Below, piece after piece: positions 48,457 to 59,300 of a stretch of DNA of 64,000 nucleotides (positions are counted from its first letter, which is position 1; the number at the start of each line of letters is the position of its first letter). The DNA comes from Cryptomeria japonica. Taxonomy: Eukaryota; Streptophyta; Pinopsida; Cupressales; Cupressaceae. Position numbers and translations under genes: made by a program. The stretch spans positions 140,310,897 through 140,374,896 of the forward strand of contig NC_081407.1 in the NCBI RefSeq assembly GCF_030272615.1, written 5' to 3'. The notes beneath the pieces were generated by a model. The model was not told the DNA's origin. It searched no databases and was given only the letters and a program-made list of their open reading frames with translations.

Positions 48457-49602
48457 CTAGTCTAGCACGTCATCCACCCCCCGATCTTGCTGATCAATAT
48501 TTCGGGAAGGCAGGAAACACGCTAGAGGAGGAACATCCAACACAGCAGATGGAGCTATCACAAGATCCAAACAAGGGCTATGTTCATGTTCCAAGCCACG
48601 TTGTTCTTGTCTAGGAGCTAGGATAAGTGCTTTAGAAAATTTGTTAGATAAATGGTTATCAACATCAACATATTCATATTCACTATCAGAATGAAGAGGA
48701 GTAACATTTTCATCATGAATAACATTTTCATCTATATCATCATCAAGATTTATAAAAATAGGATCTTTAACTCGCATAGGATCAAGACCATCATGCATCT
48801 TATGTTTAGGAGATTTTGGCTCAATTTTCGACTGAGGAGAAAATGGAATAATACTAGCTGAAGGTGTTTTTGGGGATTGCAAAGTTTGAGAAGCAGTTGC
48901 CTGAGCTCTAAGACGACGCTTTCGTCGGCGTTCACATGCAGAATGATTGCGTCTAGTCTTAGTAGGAAGTTGAGAAGATTGAGGAGGAGGAATGTTCTCA
49001 TCCTTATCACTTGGGTGTTTAGGTTGTGGTCTCTTAGGTCGAATAATAAGAGAAGAGGAAGGTCTCTTCTCTCTATAAGAGGAAGGAGGAGGAACTGCTC
49101 CATATAAAGGAGGAATATCTGGTTTAGGAAGGAGACCAAGTCCATCATGACGAGGAGGTATAGATCTACCTTTAGAAAGTTTATTAGACATAGGCATAGT
49201 CACATCCATAGGGATGGGTTGGGAATCTTCTTGAGGAAAGACATTAGTTTTATCTTTCAAAGGAAGAACTTCCTTCTCAAGAATGATGGGAATATCAATT
49301 TTGGGTGTTCTAGGTTCACTTAGAGATAAGATCATATCTACTTTCCACTTTTGATAAGATTTGAAAAGATGATCACTTCGCGGTGGAAGAGATTGGAATT
49401 GTTTAGGCCAAAAATAATCAATAGGAACGCTAGAAGTTCTTTCAGCTGGTTTAAAGAGACTATGATTGACAGTAACAACTTCACCATTATGGGGAAATTT
49501 CAAACACTTGTGAATAGGAGAAGCAATAGCTTTCATGGAAGATCACCAAGGATAGCCTAGCTTCACACGAAATTGTTCGGACGACGGAATAATAGCAAAG
49601 TT
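48457..49602 (-). pseudogene. post-protease, proline-rich C-terminal region of Gypsy Gag
   Basis: Continues the Gag-protease protein after a frameshift near 49620 and an in-frame TGA near 49552. The open part (49536..48457, 359 codons) begins KAIASPIHKCLKFPHNGE, passes through a Pro-rich stretch (PPLYGAVPPPSSYREKRP), a basic cluster (RRRKRRLRA) and an acidic block (HSDSEYEYVDVDNHLS), and ends LDLVIAPSAVLDVPPLACF. The same region is conserved in the plus-strand relic at 43960..45069, so it is a real coding domain of this family and not random. Its function is unknown. It occupies the place where RT would normally start. Confidence 0.75.
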
Positions 49603-51896
49603 CACCTCAAGGGATTTGTTATAGGTAATGTAATAGAACCAATTGCAGGAGAAGAAAATGCATCAAATAATTTCACAACCACATTTGTTTTGTCATAGAT
49701 CACTTGATTCAATTGCAAAGTAAAAAGAAATTCTTTAGTAATGACATTAACCATGCAAGAAGGATCAATAAGCACTCCACGGCAAGGTGTATTCTTGACT
49801 TTTGCAACTATATATAAAGGACCATCAGGTGCCCTGATAGTTTCACTGGAATCAAATGTGATGGAAGGTTCTTTAGGGATTTTCTGCTGCTCTACAAAGT
49901 TAATCACATTCGGAGTCATAGACACAAGATCATCAGGTGAGACAGAGGAATCATTAGTATCAATCACATTAGAGGTATGAGAAGGTAATGGATCAGTAAA
50001 AATCTTAAGATTTTGGTTAGGAGGAGCTATAGATGTATTGCCTTTATCATTCACACCCGAAACAGAGATAGTATTATTATCAATCAAATCTTGAATTTTA
50101 CGCTTTAAAGCAAAACATTTTTCAGTATCATGCCCAAGTTGACGATGAAATTGACAAAAAGATTTGTTATCAAAATAGGGTGAATTAATCTTTGCAGGAT
50201 CTATTTGCTTTATAGGAGGGAGAGTGAGCACAATTTGTTCCAATAACTTATTCATAATACTATGCAATGATTCATTCAAAGGAGTAAACTTCCTTTCTTT
50301 CTTGAAAAACTTAGAAATAGGAGGCACACCTAATGCTGCATTCACATTGTTGTTGATGATGTTTTCATTGAACTTGATGAACTCTCTATTCGGTTTAAAC
50401 TTCCCAAATGGTTGTTGACTACTATCACCCTTATCACTTGGAGCCACAGGATTTGCTTGTTCCATTTGACTCACAGTCAGTTGATAATTGTGAAGAGTTG
50501 CGCACAACTGTTGGAAAGAAGTAAACTCAAAAAATAGAAGTTTTTCTCTAATATCTTTTTGTAAATTAGAAATAAAAATTCTTTGAATATCATTGTCAGG
50601 TACTGGAAAAGAAATTTGAGCACACAAATGCTTATATCTACCAATGAAGTTAGTCACTTTTTCTTTAACACCTTGTTTACAATGCATTAAATCAATCAAA
50701 GTAACTTTAGGACCTATATTGTTTTGAAATTGTTGAATAAAAGCATTTGCAAGTTGTTGGAAAGAAGTAATAGAATAGGAAGGCAATGAGCAATACCATT
50801 GTAGAGCCTTATCTCTTAATGTTCTAGTAAACAGTTTTGCAAGCAACCTTTGGTCATGAGCAAAATCGGTACATATTGTTTGAAAGGTATTCACATGTGT
50901 TACAGGATCACCTTTACCATTATAAAGCTCCAATTGCGGGATTTCAACATGCTTAGGGGGGATAGCTCTAACAATGTCAAGAGAAAGTGGGCTCACAACA
51001 TCAAATGTGGGCACACTAAACTTAGATTGGTTCATAGAGGCAATTTGTTGCTGTAAAGAAGAGACAGCTTGTGCAAGATTGTTAATGGTGGCTTCAGTCA
51101 AAGAGTTCATATTAGACATGTTAGATTGTGATGGAGGTATTATGTTGTTGAAAGAAGGTAATGATTGAGAGTAAGGTGGTGGGACACTATGATGGTTAGT
51201 CATAGGAGATGATTGGGAAAAAGGAACGCTACAAGGAGGAATGGAATGGTTAAATGAATTGCCCCCTTGCGCCAGGATCATTTGTGGAGATGTAATAGGA
51301 AGACTCATTGAAGGAATGAATGAAGAAGTTGGATTGAATGAAGGAAGAGGGTTGATTGAAGAGGAAGGATTGCCCCCATGACTAGTGATCATAGGTGGAA
51401 TGTCTTGTATTGAATTAGTCATTATGTTTGATGTAAAAGTAGGTATACTAGCAATAGAAGTTGTTAAAGGAATAGAATGATTGACTTGAGTAGGAGGTTG
51501 TGTATATCCTAAAGTTTCAGCACAACTCTTCATCGGCATCACATTCGAATCCACAATGTGTGCAATACCACGCAAAATATCAATTCCATTCTTATCACTT
51601 TGAACCATACGTTTTAGACCCTCAATTAATGAAAGAGCTTGACTATCGGGGTATTCTTGAGACATCCATTGCTGAAAATCATCAAATTGGTTATCCAATT
51701 TTGAAAGTTGTTCTACAGAAACCTCATGGAGAGCTTCTTCATCATTAGGAGGATTAGAGGAATTACCCGTGTCTTCATTAAAAAGGCCATTCAAATTAGG
51801 TTCCATCTCCTCGGTAATTAAACCTTGGAAAGACTTAATTCTAAGGCTTCGTCTAACGGGAATAGCGTAAGTAGGGCTTATTGTTGTAAAACTCAT
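49602..51896 (-). CDS. Ty3/Gypsy Gag with protease-like tail
   Basis: 764 aa, intact from the ATG at 51896. An N-terminal acidic/polar region and a long Ser/Pro/Asn-rich linker (~150-290) precede a Retrotrans_gag capsid domain at ~330-425 (DPVTHVNTFQTICTDF, then LRDKALQWYCSLP, AFIQQFQNNIGPK). A CX2HX4HX4C knuckle is at 581-594 (CQFHRQLGHDTEKC), followed by KRKIQDLIDNN. The C-terminal segment has the layout of a retropepsin (APDGPLYIVAKVK, then RGVLIDPSCMVNVITKEF), but the expected D-S/T-G is D711-P-S, so it is probably not catalytic as read. The protein would assemble particles. The frame ends by frameshift near 49620 relative to its homologue. Confidence 0.9.
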   Translation of the reverse strand: MSFTTISPTYAIPVRRSLRIKSFQGLITEEMEPNLNGLFNEDTGNSSNPPNDEEALHEVSVEQLSKLDNQFDDFQQWMSQEYPDSQALSLIEGLKRMVQSDKNGIDILRGIAHIVDSNVMPMKSCAETLGYTQPPTQVNHSIPLTTSIASIPTFTSNIMTNSIQDIPPMITSHGGNPSSSINPLPSFNPTSSFIPSMSLPITSPQMILAQGGNSFNHSIPPCSVPFSQSSPMTNHHSVPPPYSQSLPSFNNIIPPSQSNMSNMNSLTEATINNLAQAVSSLQQQIASMNQSKFSVPTFDVVSPLSLDIVRAIPPKHVEIPQLELYNGKGDPVTHVNTFQTICTDFAHDQRLLAKLFTRTLRDKALQWYCSLPSYSITSFQQLANAFIQQFQNNIGPKVTLIDLMHCKQGVKEKVTNFIGRYKHLCAQISFPVPDNDIQRIFISNLQKDIREKLLFFEFTSFQQLCATLHNYQLTVSQMEQANPVAPSDKGDSSQQPFGKFKPNREFIKFNENIINNNVNAALGVPPISKFFKKERKFTPLNESLHSIMNKLLEQIVLTLPPIKQIDPAKINSPYFDNKSFCQFHRQLGHDTEKCFALKRKIQDLIDNNTISVSGVNDKGNTSIAPPNQNLKIFTDPLPSHTSNVIDTNDSSVSPDDLVSMTPNVINFVEQQKIPKEPSITFDSSETIRAPDGPLYIVAKVKNTPCRGVLIDPSCMVNVITKEFLFTLQLNQVIYDKTNVVVKLFDAFSSPAIGSITLPITNPLR

Positions 51897-53105
51897 GCAC
51901 TAGAGAGAGAGAGAAAATTGAAATCTTGAATTATGAATTTATTTTCAAATTTAGAGGTAGCAAATTTCACTAAAATCAGCCAATCTCCTAGATTTAAGCT
52001 GTTAAATGCAATCATGACAATCTCCTGAAATTTCAGAAAAAATGTCAGGGACCGTGGCGAACGGAGTGCACACTGTTCTCGCAACTTTTTTTGAAATTTT
52101 CAGAGATGAAAGTTATGATGATTTTAAAGCTAATCTGAAAAAATTGAGTGATTTTTATGATCTGTAGATAGGCCAAATTAAAGTTGCAATCTCAAAATTG
52201 AACCCTACCAAGATTGTTGAAAAATGCAAAATTTGAATTTTGAAAAAGAGAGGGAAACTGAAATTTTGAATTTTATGATTTTAGAGGGAATACTAAAAGC
52301 GATGCAAGCTTTGAAATTTAAAAGTTGACTCGATTTCATGCAAAATTCAAATTTGAAAGCAGAAATCAAGGTTGTTACAATTAAACACTTAATTTCAAAA
52401 GTCACAAACTGCAAAAATTTGAATAAAGCACTGAAATTTCGAATGAATGTCAACACACTTTTCAGATTTAGGACAGTAAGAAACACAATTTTAACACAAA
52501 ATTTCAATTTCAACAATTTTTGAATGATTATAAGCCTTTATCCAAGCAATCACTAGACCGATTTTGACTTAAATTTTGAAAGTGTTAGAATTGATAAAAT
52601 CAGCCAAAATTCTGGATTTTAGCAGAAAAATACAGTAAGATCTAGCTCCCGAAATTTCAGAAAAAATGTCGGGGACAATGGCGCTCGGGGTGCACACGGT
52701 CCTCGTAACTTTTTTCAAAATTTTCAGGGATGAAAGATATTGTGATTTTGTTGCAGAATCCAAAGTTACAACCGATTTGGAGGTGTTTTGATCAGTGAAA
52801 TCATCGGTCAAAGGTTGAATCAAGAGGGTTTTAAAAATTAGGGTTTCGACACTTAACCACTTAATTTTCAGAGCTAAAGCACAAATATGATTTGACAATT
52901 TGCAATAGAAGGGTAGATCTGAAACAAGCATTAACAATTAAACATTTCACAAGCTCAATTACTAAAAAGAAAATTTAGGGTTTTTATGCAATTAACCTCT
53001 AAAATTTGCAATAGATCAAACATGGAAATGTAATTAAGGAAGCAAATTTTTCAGATCTAAACATGAATAATCAGAATTAGGATGTTCACGTCGGGTTCAC
53101 TAAAA
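51897..53105 (-). other. untranslated leader of the Gypsy element
   Basis: Between the 5' LTR and the Gag ATG. It contains a ~170-bp direct repeat (51973..52150 and 52597..52770), each copy carrying a 'gcgc..ggagtgcacac.gt.ctcg' module that also occurs in both LTRs. No ORF of interest is present. Confidence 0.7.
53087..53105 (-). other. putative primer binding site of the Gypsy element
   Basis: On the minus strand TTTTAGTGAACCCGACGTG directly follows the 5' LTR end (…CCGCTTTACA). Position fits a primer site; I did not assign the tRNA. Confidence 0.55.
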
Positions 53106-54307
53106 TGTAAAGCGGAAAATCGAACCCTAGGTGTTTCCCCCCCCCCCCCACTCCAAGGAGAGAGAAAGGAGGGTCACTAGGATTGACGGTTTTCACTTAG
53201 GAGAGACTTTACATTCAAAAGAGGGGTTGAAACCCACAAGATCCAATCCCACACAGTGCAAGACTGGATTCTAAATGAGTTTCAAGGGTTAAGACATCAA
53301 GGATACCCTCTTTTGTAAAGAATGTAGATAGAAGGATTGAACTAGGAATGCATGTAAAGTAAGAAAGATTCGCTTATAAATAGAGATAGGGATACGAGAT
53401 GAAGCTACGGACCTGAAATTAGCAGTAAAATGTCGAGACGATGCTGTCCTGTAAATTTGAGCGAAAGTTGACGGGATGATGGCGCCCGGAGTGCACATGG
53501 TCCTCCGAAAAATCCGCGAAACGAAGGGGGATCTGTTCGTCTCTGCACAAGGATTCTAGATCTTCAATTACAGCCACGTACCTGCAACCTACACACAGAA
53601 AAGAGAGGACTATTGGGGGGTTAGGGATTAGGGGTTTGCCTTTAGGTCAAACCCCAGTTTTGGAATTAACCAAGAAATGAGAATGTTGTAAATGTAAATG
53701 TTTGTAATGTAAACAAGTACTGATACCTTGTTGTAAGAATGTTTGTATTCTTACATACGAAGGTGTAATGCTGTTGTATGTTATATGTTGTAAGTGATCT
53801 CCTCTTCAATGGTTGAATCCTTGTCTTTGAATGCAACACCTAGCCTTGAATGGAGACTTAGAATACTCAATTGCTTGAAGGAATACTTGAATGCTTGAAT
53901 GTTTGAATGGTTGAATATCACTTCCGCATCTTGCTCTTGCTTATTTTTCTCCTCCCTTTCTAGGAGAGGAAAAGTAGTTTATATACTTGTCAATTAGGGT
54001 TAGGAGACTAATTTTTCTGACCTTAGGCCGACCTAGAAGCATTATTTTCTGAATTGCAAACTTAAAGACCCGATGCCCAACAAGAGACCGGGCCCAAAAT
54101 AGGGCCAGGGACCAGGGTGCTGGGCGCCATGGTCCCACTTCCCGGGACATCAGGGTGCAAGGAAGGATCAGGACAAGGTGCAGAAATATGCAGTTTTTGA
54201 TGTCGCAAGTAGGTTTCGGGGTCTCCATTCAGGTTCAACGTTGCGCCGCCATCGTGAAGACCCAAATGCAGTCGAAATTGCAAGTGTCACAATTTTAGGA
54301 CGCTACA
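53106..54307 (-). repeat. 5' LTR of the Gypsy element
   Basis: 1,202 bp, TGTAAAGCGG...GGACGCTACA on the plus strand. The TATA box is on the minus strand near 53974..53981. About 3% different from its partner by eye. Confidence 0.9.
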
Positions 54308-54332
54308 CTTGCATCCTTTTCAGCATGCATCA

Positions 54333-55001
54333 GTTTCCTTGATGTCTACTTGGGGACGATGCAAAACATTGAGATTTTTTCTTGGTCTCTTTCATGTTGA
54401 CTTAAAAGACATCCTCTCTTCCCTTTCTTCTAAGGTAGTGTCCTTCTTTGGGGAATGCAGATTATTATATACATATACATACATGATATACATGAAGTTA
54501 TCATACAACATACTGACCTCAAGGAAAGCGACACTACCTCGTGTTTTGTGTTCATTATCCTTGGGTTTATTCCTCGATTGGGGGCTAAATCCTTGTGATA
54601 ACATGCTCTCTCTCTTCTCTCTCTCTTGGGTGTATAATACCTTAAAGCAATCACTCTCGATAAGGCATGCGCGATCTTTTTAATGTGGGGGCATACACTC
54701 CGCTCATACTTTCCTTCTTGTGATACTTAGAATTACTTAGTGAACTTTTTTTTGCTTTTTAATATTTGGTATCCTTGCTTTCATGACTCATAGTGAAGGG
54801 AACTTTTCTGCTTGCAGTCATGGTTCTCCCCTTCTCGATCTTCCCTTTTACTTTTTCAATTGAAGTCGTAAGATTCTAAGTCCATTGGGGGCTTGGCGCA
54901 TCTTTCCTCCTTGACGTGGTAAAATTATTTCAATCTTGTTTCCTTGTACTTTCCCGACAGTATTGGCATACACTTATACTCCCACTAAAGTAGGGGCTAA
55001 A
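54333..55001 (+). pseudogene. 3' internal end of the older plus-strand Gypsy relic
   Basis: Reverse-complement homologue of the interior at ~47,830-48,360 of the inner element, e.g. 'acttggggacgatgcaaa', 'ctctttcatgttgact' and 'gggggctaaatccttgtgat'. It ends in a purine-rich tract (54988..55001) before the LTR. Its 5' neighbour is the relic at 43600..45158. Confidence 0.8.
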
Positions 55002-56193
55002 TGTAGTTTCATAAAATTGTGACCCTAGCAATTTTTTATTGTATTAGGGTCCTCATGTACGTGAGATCGAATCCTCTAGCTTGATCAGAGACTTAAGATT
55101 GCTTAGCTTGCAGAAACAACTTCTTCCTTGGCCTCTGCATCACCCCGTCCGTAGTTTGCCTTGGAGAGAGGGGTAGGATAGGGGCATGGCGTTCTTGTCC
55201 TCCCAGGATAGGGGCATGGCGCCCTTGTCCCTACCCCATTTTGGGGCAGGACCCTTCCTAGGGTTGCATTGTTGGTTGTGCATCGGGTAGGAAACTCCCC
55301 CGATGTCGGCCCGTGATGAAAATTAGATCCACTAACATGTATTTAAGGGGGCATTCATCCTCTCATTTTCATAAGTTGGATAGGTCAAAGTTGGATAGAT
55401 TCAAGTTGCATAAGGATCAAGCATTCAAGAATTCTTTTCCAGCATTGAGCATTCTCAAGTCTCCCTTCAAGGCTAGGTGTTGCATTCAAGTCAAGGATTC
55501 AACCATTGAAGAGGATATTGATTTCAACATTCAATTCCACACAAGCACTTCTATCAACATTGCTACTACAACCTCCCTTGAGGTGATTTACAATTCATTC
55601 TTTCATTTATATCTACTTGCAAGTACTTTCTTTCATTACTTGGTTAATTCCAAAATTGGGGGTTGACCTAAAGGCAAACCCCCAATCCCAACCCATTTTC
55701 CTCTCTTTTTTGTGTAGGTTGTAGGTGTGCAACTATACTTTCGGATTCAGACTTCATTTGTAGAGGTGGAAAAACCCTTTTCTTTTCGTGGATTTCTCGG
55801 AGGACCGTGTACATTCCCGCCACGGTCTGGGCAACTTTCCTTCAAATTCCTAGGGTGACTTCATCTCGACATTTTAATGCCAGATCTAGATGCACAACTT
55901 CATCCCATATTCCGATCTCAAGTTATAATCAGTTCTTTGTCACTTTTGCACTACATAGTTCAATTAATTTCCTTTAAGGAAGAGGGGATCAACTTAACAC
56001 TCCCAATTCATTCAGAATTCAATCTACCATCTTCATGTGGAGAGATTGAATCTAGTGAATTATCCTCTCCTCTTTCTAATGTAACATGGTGAAAAGTGCT
56101 TGAATGGTAATCAATAGCGAAACTCTCATCTCTCTTTGAGGAAAAGGGTAGTTTCCTTCTCGATCTATCATTCACCATTTTCCCACCATTACA
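55002..56193 (+). mobile_element. 3' LTR of the older plus-strand Gypsy relic
   Basis: 1,192 bp, TGTAGTTTCATAAAATTG...CACCATTACA, directly after a polypurine tract, so a 3' LTR and not a solo one. It is related to the LTRs at 36415 and 46613. The matching 5' LTR and 5' gag are absent from the window; the relic is truncated near 43,600. Confidence 0.85.
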
Positions 56194-56399
56194 ATATCGT
56201 ATCAAGGTTTCTAAGGCTCCCCCTTAGACCAAAAACTCAAAAAATTGCATCCACCAAAAACTTTTGTCATTCTCTGTATTTTTTTCACTCTACTCCCCCC
56301 CTTTGACAACAATGCCAAAGATGGGGTGCTACTCAAAAACTTATACACAAGAGTATATATCGGATATTATACATACTTGAAGATATCTGCAAAAATGGT
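56194..56399. other. junction region, polypurine-like tract on the minus strand
   Basis: The minus strand holds CAAAGGGGGGGAGTAGAG (~56287-56304) and AAGGGGGAGCC (~56218-56228), resembling Copia polypurine tracts. They may mark the 3' end of the minus-strand element to the right, whose 3' LTR is not present here. Confidence 0.4.
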
Positions 56400-59300
56400 C
56401 TTCAAAAATCCTAAGTGGGTATCCCATCCATTCTTCAAATTATCCAAAACTATAATGAAAGAATTGAAGACATAAGCATATATCTCCATATCTTTCAATT
56501 CTATTGCAACTGGTTGTGCCATTGTCTTCATGCAATCAACTTTTTTCTCAGCATGGTGTCCATCCAGGGAGAAATAAGGTTTTGGATCTCACTAAATTGC
56601 TTCAGTATTATGTCCTTTTCTAATTTTAGGCTCGATATTTGATCAATTAGAGCCATCACTTGACCTTCTATGTTGTTGGTAAGGGCTATATTGGAATCAA
56701 ACGACTGAGATATACTATCAAGCTTTCACTGGCAAATATTGATTTGCTTGTCAATATCTGATGCGAATTTGGGAAGTATAAGGCATGACTTATATATCTT
56801 TCCTCCTTCACTCAGTGCCTCAAAGATTTTATGTAGTCATTTGTTCAATTTGACTTTGTCATCTTCAATCATCTTCTGGAATGTCTACATATGCACCTCC
56901 TTGAATCTATCCAATACTTTATTGGTGGTTGCCTTTTCCAATGACTCAAAATTGGTCCTAAAATTGTTGATAAACTGTAACAGTCTATCAGAGGGGTTAG
57001 AATTTGGATCTAATTGCAGTTCCAGTACCACTTTTGTAAAACATCTACAGTCATCTCAATCAACTTTTTGTCCTTAGTCTCAGATTTAACCAAGTCCCAA
57101 CTAGCTTGAGCTTGGACCACTGTAGAAACCCCCAGCCTTTCGTCTGGAGATATTTGTCCAATGTCAAGAGGTCTATCAAAATAAATGGAGATTTGTGGAA
57201 GGATCATTTTTCCTTTGTCCTTCAGTGTGTCAATTGCCATGATTACCGAGACATCATCAGTTTTCTACTTTCCCTTATTGACCTCTTCGCCCTTATCTTG
57301 TACCTTGTCCTCGTCTGATTCCTCTTTACCTGCATCCTTTTCCAGTTCTTGCTCAGTATGAACTTCTTCTTTATCCTTTTGTTTTCTTTAAACTGTGCAT
57401 TGATATCACCACTTGGTGCAATATCATCTTTTGGTGTCTCCTTGGCCTCTTCAAATTTCCCTTCCACCATCTCTGGGTGGTCAACCGGAGGATTTTGACT
57501 GTCCTCTGCATCAAGGGTTTTATTGGCCCGATCTTCCAAATGAGAAGTATCTTCCTTCTGCGAGTCATCATTATATTTGGGGTTGATTTGCAACCGATTG
57601 TTCTTTAGAAACTTTTTCCATATTTCTTTAGTTTCTTTTCTAACTTCCTCAACCCTGCCAACCATAAGCCGGTTTACTCTATTTTTCCTTTAGAATTATT
57701 TCTTGTTGGCTAGCTCCATGAGTCTATCAACTTCTTCTTGAGAGATGCAAGCACTGATATTGATCAATTCATGTTCTTTCATTTCCTTATCTAATTGACT
57801 TGCAGTTAGACTTCTAGCATCAAGAATGTTATATAAATCTTCTGGAATGCTACATTCTAACTCAATTAAATATTTGATGAACTTATGAAAATGCAACACA
57901 ACAACTTCCTCAATTTCCCTTTGATCATTCTCATCAAAATTATCATAGTATGCACTGATATTCTTGAGATTGTCATCATTAACTATTTCATCAGTTAATA
58001 GGGAATTATGGTGTATTTACTTCCACCTTGTTGGATTCAAGACTTTCATCAAGCTTTTTCCTTAGCTTTCTTCCTCTTTTAGATTTGTCAGTTAGAGAGG
58101 GTTCTGATTTTGTTTTCTTGCTTTGTTGGGAACCACCAGATTGTGGTTTCCTAATCACCCGGACAAATTCTCTTTTCTTCTTTTCTTTCTCTGCTTCCTC
58201 ATCTGACTCTGTCTCAGATGCAATAGGAGATACAATGACATAAGTTATTTTTGGTTTCTACTTCTACTTCAGTACTCCTTTTCCAAATGAGCTTTGAGTT
58301 GTTGATGACTTCACCATTTAGGGGAAGACTTAGTCTCCTTAGGCTTTGACTTGGAGGGAACCGGTTCAGTCTTAGGCTTCTTTGACTCCATCTCTGCTTC
58401 CATATGAGCTTTCTTCTCCTTAGATTTATTGATAGCTTCTCTGGTAGAGTCCATTTGCTCAACCCCTACCTCTGCCATTTTAGTTACTTTTCTTTTCCTT
58501 TCGGGCTGAGTGAACTTCTTATGCAATTCCATATCTTGTTCCTTGATTATACCAAATTTTGGTTCTTGAGTGTCAACCAATTTGTTCAAGAGATGTTGAG
58601 CATAGCTTTCAAGAGTTTGAGCATCAACCTCATAACCCATTGTAATTATCCATACTATTTTGTGTTCTACAGCCTCCATATGGCACTGGTCTTTTTCCAC
58701 CATGAATCATATAGTATCTACATATTTGTCCACAACTTCTTTAGGGATCCTTTCCCTATTATTCATTATGCCTTGGAAGGTTTTGAAGAAACTCCATAGG
58801 GTAGCTGTCTGATTCTTTTTATTTCCCAATCTTTGCAAACCTTGTTTGATCTGAGTGGCTACCGATAAGTCATATGCCCATTAGACCCTTCCTGTCCTGG
58901 GGATTTCATTCATGAAGTACAGTGCTAGACAAACAATCAATGAACCAAATTTGAAAACATTCTTCTTGTCTATTTTGATTTTCTTCATATTTCTCAGGAT
59001 CTCTTAACAAGAACTGTGCACAAGTCATATGATATATCCTCTTTCACCATCTGATAAGCTGCATATATTGTAGTACCGGAGACCAAATTCAATCTGCTAG
59101 ACTGATAAAATTTGTAACCAATAATCATCGATGTAAATTTAACATCATGCTCTAAGATATCATTAATCATCATTGAACTACTGTCATATTGAGCACTAGT
59201 TAGTTTTGTGACGGTTGGGTTTGTTACCTTCCTCAAATAAGGTTTTCTACTAGTTTGGAGCAGACATGTGACTACATGAATAGCTTGCTTGGTTATCTTG

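Larger units (their letters stand above)
46613..54307 (-). mobile_element. non-autonomous Ty3/Gypsy element (Gag only), TSD cttgc
   Basis: 7,695 bp with LTRs at 46613..47813 and 53106..54307 and exact cttgc duplications at 46608..46612 and 54308..54312. By eye the LTRs differ at about 40 of 1,200 positions, mostly C/T and G/A, so it is much older than the Copia at 30747. The 5.3-kb interior encodes a Gag-protease-like protein and a proline-rich C-terminal region and goes straight to the polypurine tract, with no RT, RNase H or integrase. The Gag knuckle type (CX2HX4HX4C) is like those of the Tat/Ogre-type Gypsy lineages. Confidence 0.93.
45159..54332 (+). mobile_element. solo LTR (~1.47 kb) split by a Gypsy insertion, TSD gttcc/gtttc
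   Basis: Begins TGTAGTCACATAAATC at 45159 and runs to 46612; its last 20 bases (…GCATGCATCA) are at 54313..54332 beyond the Gypsy element. Flanks are gttcc (45154..45158) and gtttc (54333..54337), differing at one base. The start is rich in TTAATTAAATAAATA repeats. A TATA-like 'cctataattaga' lies near 46158. The family differs from the other LTRs in the window. Confidence 0.75.

Noticed and set aside
54309-54683. 124-codon plus-strand open frame
   Set aside because: Falls in the non-coding 3' end of the Gypsy relic; the homologous segment of the inner element is not open.
36415-56193. Pairing the LTR at 36415..37666 with the LTR at 55002..56193 as one Gypsy element
   Set aside because: The 36415 copy has its own exact ggaac duplication on both sides, so it is a solo LTR; the 55002 copy belongs to the relic with a polypurine tract before it.
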